A stretch of 64,000 bases of DNA from Lepisosteus oculatus (Eukaryota > Chordata > Actinopteri > Semionotiformes > Lepisosteidae): assembly GCF_040954835.1 (NCBI RefSeq), contig NC_090712.1:6333284-6397283 (forward strand), written 5' to 3'. The translations under genes were made by a program, and so were the position numbers. A model generated the notes under the pieces. It was not told where the DNA came from, searched no databases, and saw nothing but the letters and a program-made list of their open reading frames with translations. Of this stretch, positions 24,484-35,206 are shown piece after piece; the stretch's first letter is position 1, and the number at the start of each line of letters is the position of its first letter.

Positions 24484-25640
24484 GTCTGGGAGCCTGCCGG
24501 CACGGCTGTGTGCCCGGGCGCAGTCCAGAGGTATCTTGCTCTCCTTTGAGACCTTCCGCTGAGGAGGTTCATTTTCCGAGAGTGACTTCACCGTGTCTAC
24601 CAGTAGGAATGTTTTTTTAACACCTCTTCATGGGGCACTGGACTTAATTGTGCCAGGTCTGAATGACTTAGGCCACATTTAAGAATATGAAATTGGATTG
24701 TCACCGAACTAGTAGCAAGCAGCTGAAAAGGTTGTGGAATTCATTTTTATTTTCTGGAATTCCTTTGGTAGTAAATGCTTGTGCTGTTCCTTGGGATGAG
24801 GAGAAAATACAGGCAAGCCCCAATGATTTTAACCCCCTGCCTGCCTTTCTGGGCCTTGCTGGGTGTGCCCCATGATGGCGGTAAGCAGTCTTGTTCATCA
24901 GCAGTCCATCCTGTCTCTCACACACACCTGAGTTGTGCTGTTATACTGATGTTGGGTTTCTGATTGAAGCACGTGATAAATCTGCGAGCCAGGGCCCGTT
25001 TCTCAGCGTCGGGGTTCAAACCCAGCTGCAAAGGAGTGGCTTGACCTGACCCCTGTCCTGTTATTTTAAGTGGACAGCACAGGAAAAACAACCCATACAG
25101 TATCTGGTTTCATCTGATCATCTGTGTACTGTGCTTTATATAAGGGCAGAATGACTATTAAGGATTAATGACTGCCATTCAAAATGACCCGAGAGACAGC
25201 AGCTATTGTCAGCCACAACTTACTGGTAGGGGCTGTACTAAGACATTGAAATGGTGCACCTTGAAGGGGAAGTGAAATATCTTGGCACCAGAAAACATGC
25301 CTGGTAACTGAAGCTGGTTTCATATTCTACAACTGTACGTCAAACACTTTTCCGTTTAACTTTACCAAAGGCATCCCAGGAAGGCAATCAAGCCCAATTT
25401 AAATACAATCCGAAGCGGCTTTGTAGCTTTATTTAAATGCTTTGTCAAGTGAAAAGGGACTTTAAAGTGAATTCTTGTTTTCTTCCCCACCTTTCTTCCC
25501 TCATTCAGCAATAATATGGTCAAACTGTTCCCATGGTTTTGAAAAACAAATGTAAAGACACTTTATATTAAAAGGCAAATACCTGAGAATGTATGCAGTA
25601 GTTTATATTAATGCTAATAAATATATTTTTGAAACTGTAC
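24484..25640 (+). other. B3GALNT2: B3GALNT2 3' UTR (candidate)
   Basis: This non-coding sequence follows the stop codon, with an AATAAA at 25616-25621 as a plausible polyadenylation signal. It includes the first copy of the 267-bp duplicated segment (25081-25347). No other gene is recognised. The end is inferred from the signal alone. Confidence 0.55.
25081..25347. repeat. Duplicated segment, copy 1 (267 bp)
   Basis: The segment runs from AGGAAAAACAACCCATACAG to a CAAACAC end. A near-identical copy lies at 25964-26238, differing by an 8-bp insertion (TACTTTGG) and a few single-base changes. It does not resemble any repeat family I know. It lies in the presumed B3GALNT2 3' UTR. Confidence 0.9.
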
Positions 25641-25922
25641 ACAATCTTTTAGATTGTTTAATTGCTAATTCTTCAGGAAAAGTTGCTTACTCCACTGTGT
25701 GCATGGGTGTGACCAACTTAATTCCATCGTGTTGATGAATAATGTATCAGATTAAGTTTGAAACAGTTAAAATCAAGCGGCTGGTATAGAGGAAGGTAAC
25801 TAGGCAGTAGATGATGAACATCTTCCTGTCAAATTGGTAGCTCGGTGTTAGAGGAGTCTTTTGTAGAGGCGTCAGTGGAAACTTCATTTTAATTTTTTTA
25901 TTTGTACATTTTTAATATATTA

Positions 25923-26282
25923 AACAAACAAAAGGTTCTTACATTAGTGGAAAATTGATTTATAGGAAAAACAACCCATACAGTATCTGGTTTCATCTGA
26001 TCATCTGTGTACTGTGCTTTATATAAGGGCAGAATGACTATTAAGGATTAATGACTGCCATTCAAAATGACCCGAGAGACAGCAGCTATTGTCAGCCACA
26101 ACTTACTGGTAGGGGCTGTACTAAGACATTGAAATGGTGCACCTTGAAGGGGAAGTGAAATATCTTGGTACTTTGGCACCAGAAAACATGCTTGGTAACT
26201 GAAGCTGGTTTCATATTCTACACCTGTATGTCAAACACAACAAACAAAAGGTTCTTACATTAGTGGAAAATTGATTTATAGG
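25923..26282. repeat. Duplicated segment, copy 2, flanked by exact 44-bp direct repeats
   Basis: Copy 2 (25964-26238) lies between identical 44-bp sequences at 25923-25966 and 26239-26282. Each begins AACAAACAAAAGGTTCTTAC and ends GATTTATAGG. The layout is flank, copy, flank, as if a duplicate of 25081-25347 had been placed at this site while 44 bp of target was duplicated. An assembly artefact would look similar. Confidence 0.9.
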
Positions 26283-26839
26283 TTTCTTCCTGTGAATGTT
26301 GCCTACTCCTGAGCTTGAACTGCATTTCCTAGCTTGTAAAAGACTTCTGCTGTATGCATGCACAAAATGTGTAGGAAAGCACTTACAATGAATTCACATT
26401 GCATTTGTGTTTTTTACATTTAGCCTAAATGAAAGCCAAACCACTTGCTTGGTTAGAAATCAGTTATATTAGTGAAGTGCTTTTCATTAGGTCCAAAGGC
26501 TACCACAGCCACTGAGTTCTAGATCAAAATATTCATATGGTGCTTTGATGATGATACAGTAGGGACTTGAAACATTCACTCTTTTAATCAGAAGACCAGA
26601 ATTTTACTAATTGCTTGAAATGTATGAGCATGGTTTTCTTTTCTTAGCAATTCAAGGTTTTAACTGCGCAATGCAGTAGACTTGGATATTTACTCGTCAT
26701 GGTTCATGAAGTGAGCACAAGTACACAGTCTTTAAATAAATCATTGCAGTATGCACTCATGAGCTTTAACAGCTGCTACATCTATGGAACATTGTAAGAA
26801 GCAGGTCTTCCTTTTACACTGGACAGTTATAGAGCAATT
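26283..26839. other. Convergent spacer between B3GALNT2 and TBCE
   Basis: AT-rich non-coding DNA between the presumed 3' ends of the two convergent genes. No gene, RNA or recognised repeat is visible. Confidence 0.6.
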
Positions 26840-26845
26840 TTTAAT
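26840..26845 (-). terminator. Candidate TBCE polyadenylation signal (ATTAAA)
   Basis: TTTAAT on the plus strand is ATTAAA on the minus strand, about 190 nt past the TBCE stop. This is the nearest common signal variant. Use is inferred. Confidence 0.4.
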
Positions 26846-27034
26846 AGCAATTGGTAGTCATAATTGCTAAACATAAAACCACGCTTAAAAGCAGAAAGGG
26901 GTAAGTCACAGCAGACAGTCTACTACACAAGTGCCTCTTACCCAATGGCAGCAATAAAGGTATTTTGCTTAGACCACATAAGCAGGATTTCCTATCTGGG
27001 GGCTGTAGTGTCCGTGTCACTGAACTATTTGCCA

Positions 27035-30000
27035 TCAAGACCAGCGTACAAGTACTCTGTCTCCATCTTCAATAGAGTAGAACTGCAGAGGCTTCAGGTC
27101 ATTATCGATTTCGATTTCTTTGCCCTCCATCTGAAGAAAAGAGCGAAAGGTGAACCTTTCTGAACAAGCCACAACAGCAGGAGGAGAAAAAGAGCATTTC
27201 AACTCTTCAACTCTTCCATGAGCATGAAATTTCAGTACTGAGTGTAAATGCATACCCGTCTGATCATTCACAGAACACTGTGAAACTACTCTGCTTAAAG
27301 GAGAACTGCATTCCAATTGTAATAGTTGGGGGGGGGTTAGAAAGAATCAGCATTGATGAATGCATTTTATAAAAGTAAAATGTAAAATGTACACAGTAAC
27401 CTGTAAAACCAAAATAGATTACATTTTCAGGTATGCACAATGCCATGTTCTGCGATTCAGAACTCGAATGCGAGTTTGTGACAAAATGGTGACTTACAGT
27501 ACTTTCACAAAGTTCCCAATTTTGTGCTTGATTGGAAATTTGATTTTTTTTCTAGAAGGCCAACTTGCCACCAAGACTGAGAGATTGGACTGCAGTTCCC
27601 CTTAAAACCCCAGTATCCCTTATCTTCTCATGTCCTTGACCAGTTGGTTTAGATAAAATAATGACTGAAATAGAAACTATATTGTAAAATGTTTTGTGTG
27701 TGGTGTTAAACACTTTGTATACTACTCAATAGGAGGAGATCATAAGAGTAACCCCTAACACCTAACCTTCAGTCGCAATTCAACAAATAAACAAGAGCTC
27801 TTGAACTGCCAAGGTGCTTGCAACAGGAGAAGACCCGAGGCGGCCCGGCCCGTACCTTTGAGCTGGTGTACGAGAGCCTCAGTTCAGCACCGGGCACCTT
27901 GAGCAGCCGGAACAGCAGCCCCTTCACCTTCTGGATGTTCATGGAGTCTGCAAGCAGCATCGAGAGGCGAATCAGCACGCTTTTCATTAGGTTAGATCCT
28001 GCAATTCAACTACATAACTAACCAGGACCGCCTGTGTACACACCAAACAGGGATGGCTTGACAAAGAGTTCCCCACGCCAGGCTTAACCGCCGTTTTGCA
28101 AATGTTATATAGACCTCAAACCTTGACGAGCCTGAGTTCTCTGTAAAGCTGGCTGGGCTGTGGTTCTCAGGGGTCTCTGTTTGACTAGTTGCTTTACATG
28201 GTGAATCTGTTATAGGTGATTCTATCCAAACACTGCGGTTCACCCATGGACAAGGCCATCTCGGTGTCCTGGATGTGCAGCAGCTGAGAGTCTCTCTCTG
28301 TCTGAGAGCGATTGTGTGGGTCTGAAGAATAATCCTGGCGCTGAGAGATCTTGTGCACATCACTGCCAAGAGGACTGTTTACCTGGGAGCTTCTTTTCAA
28401 TGGGTTTCTTTTCCGTCACGTCTGGGCAAACAAAAGTTATAGCTTTGAAAAGACAAAACAAAAGGAATTTGATTTGAGATTTGTCATTTAAAGACATAAA
28501 GTAGGTTAAATCCTATTGTAATTCATTTCAAGTGCATAGAATATTGAAGGGTGGAGGCGGTTATTTAGAGCATCTTTGAGATACTACATCATAAAACATT
28601 CAGTCCTTATCACAAAGTACTTTTGCTTGAATGAAATCAGCAGCAGGCATGACTTTTTAAAGAAGTACTGCATCATCTTGCTGGCAGGAGCCCGTTAACT
28701 TCCTTTAAACACAAAAAGGCTCTAGGCAGCAGTTTGCCAGGACCAAGCCTGATGAAAACAACAGGGCGACTTACTGAGCAACTGATTCTTCAGTGCAAAT
28801 GGTTGCTGTTGTTTCAGTTCACCCTCTTCTGGTGCGCCGTATTCTGAAATGGAAAAAGATCTCCGATGTTATTTCTGTAAACCGCCTTCCAAAGCCCATC
28901 GTTCACACCATGCTGCAGATCCGATACAGCAGAGAGGACTTTCACCTTCAACAGCAGGAACAGTCAATATATTGTACAAAAACACCAGAATACATTCAAC
29001 TAGGAATAACAACATCCAGGAATGCTGTCCAGATGCTTTGTGAATGTTTACCGAGTATTATATTAATATATTATTAAAATATATTACGTTTCGGCTGAAC
29101 CTGCTTGGTTAAGGAGCAGCCTCCTGGTTAAACCTGCTGCCAAAACATGCCGAAGGGGGTGAACTCAGTTTGAAAGAGGAACGTTAATGGTTGCAATAGG
29201 TGCTGCGGTGGGAGTGTGGCTGGGGCACCTACTCTGGATGAGGGTCCGGAAGCGGGGGTGCTCGGCGGCGAAGGCCCGGCTGGGGCGGTCGCGCTCCGGG
29301 TCGCGGTCCCCGCCGCACTCCAGCCACACCCTCCCAAACATCTTCCGGTAATCCAGCTCGGCCCCCCTCCGCTCCACAGGCTGGATCTGCGCCGCAAAGG
29401 CAGACACACAGTGAGGCCTAGCAGGGCGGCTGGCCTCTGAAACCCCACCCGGCAGAGCCCTGCCACCCTGAGAAGAGCCCTTCTGGCATCGATACAACAC
29501 GAGTGTGGCTGCAGACACAGGGCAAACCCTCGTGCACCAGGGAGGAAGCCAGGCGAATGGGCACACAGACGCCTGATGTTCATAGCCGTAGTGGCGCAGA
29601 AATTATTACAGAAAACAAATCCCCTCTCCGGGTCCCACAGGATTTGATTTGCAGAAATAAAAAAAACCTCCCATAATACCATTTTCGAGTGACGGAAAGT
29701 TTTAGTAAAGACCAAGATCAAGAGCGCAGAGTGTAACCGGCGTCCACCATTTTACACTGCCCTCACAATCGTGCGGCATGTTTGGCATCTTTCGACTCCC
29801 TTCCTCCAAGGTTTCATTTATTATTTACTTTAGGTGCTTGCTATATTTGGAGTTTAATTACAGGATATAAAAATATTCCTATTTTATTCCCTACAAGTGC
29901 CGTGAAAGGGTGGCCTCTAACTTGTGTAAACATTTGGTGAGGTGAAGACTTGCAGAACGGAACCAGTGTGGCAGTCGGGGGGGGGGCAGTGTTTGGTAGG

Positions 30001-33000
30001 GGGGCCTTAATTCTAAAATAATAAGGCTTGAGGTGTGAAGCTCAGTATAAATATTAGACTGTCTAGGTTTAGCATTTTTACAAATTCACACACTCCCTCC
30101 TCCTCTGATACCGCCACTACCAGTCAATCAGACCCGCTCCTCACTCGCAGCCCGACTGCTCGCCCGAGGAGACGGCTCCCGCTGCACTCTACCTTCGACT
30201 TGTTGAGCAGCTGCAGCCCGCCGACCTTCGCGATGATGAGCTGTCTCACAGTCTCTGGGCTTTTCCCTGCTGTCATCAGGGGGTTGTTGAAGCAGGAGAG
30301 CTGCTGCAGGTTCGGCAGCTTCTCCAGCTCGTTCACAAACGACCACTGAGGAGCAGAACAAAGAGGCCGGCCTCAGCTGGGGAACCTCACAGCGCCCAGC
30401 GTGTGGGCAAAGACATCTGGGAGAAACCTCTGTGTGGAATGTGTGATTCCCCACAGAGCGCTGCCATTACAATCTCATCTTATTTAAGGCACAGAAGAAA
30501 GTTACCTCTGAAATGTTGTTGTTTTCAACCACGAGGCACTTCAGCGAAGGAAACATTGACGTTTTGCAACCTGGAAGAAAATTGTGGAAAACTTTGAAAG
30601 GCTATTAAGACATGATGATTGTTGCAAACCTGCTCAGACTAAGGTTAAGAGGAGACTTCACAAAGATCATACACCATAGTTCTGCACTAAGAATGCAACT
30701 TCTTCAAACACAGAGGTGCTGAAAATCACATGGGCTGGACGTTATTATCCAATATTAGAGAATTCATTTTCTTTGCTTCAGTTAAAGTCTATATTTTTTC
30801 ACAGATTTTTAAAATGAAGCTGTAAAAAACAAATCATCCTAAACATACCAGGACCCACATCGTTGAACCGTATGGATGACAGTCCAGTGTTAGACAGGAT
30901 GAGTTTTTCCAATCTGAGAAACAAAAACAGAGTGTGAAACATTTATTGCAACAATCAATCATCAATCACTTGCAGTTTAATTTGACCTTCTTGTGGCAAC
31001 ACTGCAGTAGTACAGAAGAAGTGAAGAGAAACTTTTCACAGGCTTCGCACCAAAAGTATACAAGTCAGACTTTGTAACTGTCATGGAAGCTTGCACACAG
31101 TTACTCACAATTAAGTTGTTAGCATAAGAAGTGTAGGAACTAACAGCTCTGGTAGAAACTTTATAAAGATTAAAGGTCTATCCCAGTAAAAAGAAGTTCA
31201 AGACTTTTATCTTACTTTGGCAGATGTGCAATATTTTGGAGTTCATCTCCACCTGCTAAGGGGTTTTTTGACAGATCTAACAAGGACAGGGACTGCAAAA
31301 CATCAACTGGCCTGTTGAAAAAAGCACATAACTGAATTAGAAAAAATTAAAGAATATGTTGCGATGTGTTCAGCAATCAGAGAAATAATTGTGAAATGCC
31401 AAAAACAAACTTACTTCTGCAGTACAGTAATGGCATTGCTGGAGAGACAGAGCTTTTCCAGCACTGGCCACATGGGGGCGCACACCAGAACCTAAAAGAG
31501 GGACACATACAGTAGATGGCAAATAAGTCTTCCTTTAGTGGTTTCTTGTTCCACCAGAGATTATAAAAATGGGATATTTACAACAAATAGTTTTTCATTT
31601 TACTAAAAGAACTTCCATTTCACTTAAATCCTATGACATGAGTGTGAAAAGGAATAATCAGGTTTGTACAGGATCAGTTATTCTCATTCATGCTCTTAGA
31701 ACCAGAAAAAGTAAAGCCCTACCTCCGACCAGGTGATCCCAGTGCTATTAAGAACTAGAACCTTCAGGCTGGCAAAACAGTGAGAGAGACATGCTGGGTT
31801 GGCAGGCATATGCAGTCTGTTGTAGCTAAAAGTGAAAATTGAGAAGAAAACATCAGCCACTAAATTCTTCTACCACCATTTTTTTATTCTTATCCATTGC
31901 TTTAATGCAGCTGCAACACTTAATTTCCAAGCAAATATGGCACAGTACATTACGAGTGCTACTGAAAAGGATTCCCTGCTACTATAAAGAGATGTGCAGG
32001 AACTAATTCACATGCAGGAAGTGTTCTTGTGATTCTGTGATGGGATGTGATCCTGACCACGTCTTCTCTAACATAATAACACATTTCAGCAAACACAGAG
32101 CCTTTCAATGTTTCGGTAATGGAGTCACGTGCCACATGTCTGACAGATTCATCCTATCAGCTTCAGGGTTGCGGCTGTGTGGAACGAGCTAGCCAGCCAT
32201 GTTGTTGAAGCCGATACCCTGATTTCTTTCAAGAAGCAGCTGGATTAAACCCTTGGATCATTTAACTATTAATGACCAAGCGGGCTGGATGGGACGAATG
32301 GCCTTCCCTTGTTTGTAACCTTTTTTATATTCTCTAGCTCTTGATGAGAGTCAAATACAGGAAATTAAATTTACTGAGGGAGCTAACGTGCTTAAAGCAT
32401 AACTAAAATAGCTTGTTTTTATCACCAACAAAGCGGCAAGGAAGGCCAACAAGAATGACTACCTCAGCTGAAGCTCTCTCAGCTTTATAAGCTGCCAAGT
32501 AATGCTGGCCACATCGTCCCACGAAGCGAGCAAGCTTTCCGACAAGTCTAAAGACAGGATATCTGTGCGACTGTTAAGATGAGATCAGACTGGGCTGAAT
32601 CAAAACATTTGTTGGTTCTAAAAAACAAAACTTTGTGGCTCACACCAGATCATGTGTGTCACAAACCGTGTATACCTTGAAGGTGATACACATGAATTGC
32701 TTACCAAGTGGTCCAGACTACTGGGCTGCCCATTGTTAAACAACCAAACTTTTAAATGAGAAAAAACGTTTTTAACTAACCCCCAAAAATACTAGTTTTA
32801 TCCCTTTTACATCTAGTATCTCATCACCATTTGCAGTACAATGAAAAGTAATTAATAGGAGCAATGGATTAATTAGAATACCAGAAAAAACTCCTCAGAC
32901 AATGGATAATAAGTCAATGGATTAAATAAAATGGATACTGGGAGTGTTCTGTTGAATTTCATTATCTGGGCCAGCGCCGGCCACTTCACTTCCTTGCAGT

Positions 33001-35169
33001 GAAACAGCTTCGAGTGAGTTTAGTTGGCTGTGGGAAACAAAAAACCAAGGAAGCAGATGTTAAACACCTACAGAGAGTAGAAAACCTGAATATATCTTTG
33101 TGAAGATGACACATCATAGCCAGGTGGCAGAACCTTGTTTTCACAGTGTAGTCTTGTGATTTTTCTTGCGACAGTACTTGCAGGCTCAGATACAAGCCAG
33201 CCTGCCTGCTACCTCAGTTTCTGGCAGACGGTCTCGAAGCCGACCAGCTCGACTGGCTTGTTGGCGATCTTCAGCTCCTCTGCGCTGTCCTGCTCCATCT
33301 CCATGTCGTAGCGCTGCCTCAGGGCTGTCAGGAAGTCCACTCCGAAGCTGGCCTTCCTGGGGCGGACGAAGGAACCGCCAGTCGGATGGCTGCAGGGAAA
33401 CACAAGGCATTCTGGGATTTTAAAGCTATTTGTGTTACGATTGAGGTCAGAGAGTCCTGCCTCTTTTGCCTGGGATCTCATTTTCCCCCCCCAGAGTCAT
33501 TTGCATTCAGTGTGGATCCTCCCTCTTAGGAAAAGAAAAAGTATAAAGCTGTAAAATCCAGGGTTCGGTTTAGGGCTTTAGGTATTCATATGAGAGAAAA
33601 CACAGCTTTCACTGGCCGATGATCAAACTTTATTGGGAACCAAAACAAAAAAGAGATTAGAAGTAGAAGAAGAAGAACAGCCTCCGTTCTCTCCTCAAAC
33701 ATCCAGACCGCACTTTCCCCTGGGTCACAGATCAAATAAAACTCCTCCCACACTAAATAAATGACCACAGCAAAAATAAACCTAAATCAGAATGGAAAGT
33801 CCAAAATGCCGAATATGTGAATGCAAAGTTGATATCGAAGGAGCCTGCCTACACTGCTGCTCCCTCCCCCGTGTGCGGTCACGGGGTTCCTGGCTGTGAG
33901 CTGAGAGGAGCCAAACACTCAACTGGTGACTCCAAAACGGGCGAGATCACAAAAAATAACTGGGGAGCCTAAATTTAAAAAAAAAAAAAATGGTGTCAGC
34001 TGGTCAGGGTTTCCTGATGACCTCCTTGAGGAAGCCTGGGGGGAGGCCCAGACCTCAGCATGAGAACCTCAGGCAAACTAAAGGCTTCAAGGGGTTACTA
34101 CACCTGCATTTGAAGTACTGAACTCCTTCGTGGGTCCCGTCGTGCTTGCCACGCTCTGGGTTGTCCCATTCCACACCCAGCCAGATACCTGTGTTTGCCC
34201 AGGAAAGAACACACATCAAATGGAGGTAGAGAGCACAGCGGGTCAACGGGATACGGTAGGGTCTCCGAAGCAAGACTCCGGTTTAAAATGTCACCGTACA
34301 AGGCCAAAACGAAACCCTATATTGCGTCATTTAACCTTCACGCGAACTCTAGAGGAAGTCTGACTGATCTACAAAAATCCAAAGCATCATTCTGTGTCCG
34401 TGCTTCCCACATCAACATATTGATTTTACGAGTCTTTTGTGCATGGGGCAGGTGTGACACAAGGCTTCAATTATGAAGACCTGCTGAGTGTATGACTGCT
34501 TTCTGTGTTTGGTTGGGCAACAGTACACATTCTTGAAATACATCTAATTCTAGTACACAGAACCTCACATCTGGGCATTTCTCCTTCTTCAACTTGTATT
34601 TATGCCTAAAAAGGTCTTACTAGCTGATAAATTGTTGATGAACTGTTACACATGGGAATAACACTGTAACACAATCAGAATTTTTCCTTCAGTAGAGGTA
34701 CAATCATTTACATTATTCTACACACCTGAGTGAGGGTAGTTCTGAAACTCGGAAATTGGTTTGATATCGTTTAGAAATCCCATCAGACTTTTTAAGAGCT
34801 GAAATACATGTACACAGATGTCCCAAAACAAGCAAACAAGAGTCTACAAATCTTGCTTTGACATGATCATCAAATAGAACCTAGGCTTTACTTCTCCTGA
34901 CAGCTATTATAATCAAGGGTAAACCACCATAAATCAAGTAATATCGGGCTTTAAGGAATCCAATCCATGCGTCACAGCGAGGGCAGGCGCGTCAGAGGCA
35001 ACAAAATAAACCCGTCTTTGTCATTATCTCTAGTCCGCAGATTTGCACTGGGACCTGCGCTGAGCTCACCGGCAGTGGGAGGGACTTTGCCAACATAACG
35101 CACTGTCCCCCGTTCTCCATCGCAGGACACTCGCCTGCCCACTGCGTCGCCTGGACCAGCTTCGCTCAT
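27035..35169 (-). CDS. TBCE: Tubulin-folding cofactor E, complete
   Basis: TBCE binds alpha-tubulin and works with cofactors C and D in assembling tubulin heterodimers. Exons from the start: 35169-35070, 34188-34104, 33389-33213, 33027-32939, 32562-32463, 31825-31723, 31491-31415, 31311-31216, 30913-30849, 30570-30506, 30345-30193, 29386-29233, 28843-28775, 28442-28383, 27947-27856 and 27130-27035. Phases agree throughout and give 526 aa (human 527). The CAP-Gly domain (about 8-80) has [16 protein letters not shown]. Leucine-rich repeats (about 130-345) include [11 protein letters not shown] and [16 protein letters not shown]-terminal ubiquitin-like domain (about 450-526) includes [15 protein letters not shown]. 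The start [14 protein letters not shown] aligns with human MSDTLTADVIGRRV and has A at -3. An in-frame ATG at 35199 would add 10 residues. The fourth intron looks U12-type. Confidence 0.97.
28421..28442 (-). other. TBCE: Tandem in-frame 3' splice sites of TBCE exon 14
   Basis: Two acceptors lie 21 nt apart on the minus strand. CTTTTCAAAG ends before 28442 and TTTGTTTGCCCAG ends before 28421. The upstream one gives seven more residues and matches human TBCE in length (LLTLKIKYP region), so I used it. The downstream one has the better pyrimidine tract and also keeps the frame, giving 519 aa. Confidence 0.6.
32169..32337 (+). repeat. LINE-tail family repeat in TBCE intron 5
   Basis: It matches the family order: TGTGTGGAACGAGCTAGCCA, GTTGTTGAAGCCGATACCC, TTTCAAGAAGCAGCTGGATT, then GGATCATTTAACTATTAATG and GGCCTTCCC, with a TTGTTTGTAACC tail. 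Its orientation is opposite to TBCE. No coding role. Confidence 0.75.
32563..32938 (-). other. TBCE: Probable U12-type (minor spliceosome) intron in TBCE
   Basis: The donor reads GTATCCATTT, close to the U12 consensus GTATCCTTT. CATCTTAAC, close to the U12 branch-site TTCCTTAAC, lies about 11 nt before the CACAG acceptor. No long pyrimidine tract precedes the acceptor. Only this acceptor, and not the AACAG ten bases earlier, keeps the reading frame and gives [19 protein letters not shown], which matches human PNIRKVDLSKNLLSSWDEV. Terminal dinucleotides are GT-AG. Confidence 0.8.
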
Positions 35170-35206
35170 GGTCGACAGCTGGGCATCAGTGACGGTCATT
35201 AGCTCG
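35070..35206 (-). other. TBCE: First coding exon of TBCE with 5' UTR part
   Basis: Upstream of the start codon on the minus strand a good acceptor, CTCGTTCCCCAG, ends at 35207. Translated sequence probably starts 37 nt into an exon whose 5' neighbour is a non-coding exon. I could not place that exon with confidence. The region 35,340-35,400 has several CG dinucleotides and a partial RFX-like GTTGCTATGTAAAC (35378-35391), making it a candidate promoter. Confidence 0.5.

Noticed and set aside
29128-29721. 197-aa minus-strand frame
   Set aside because: It overprints TBCE exon 12 in another frame. The frame giving [10 protein letters not shown] and [11 protein letters not shown] is the one that joins in phase with the flanking exons.
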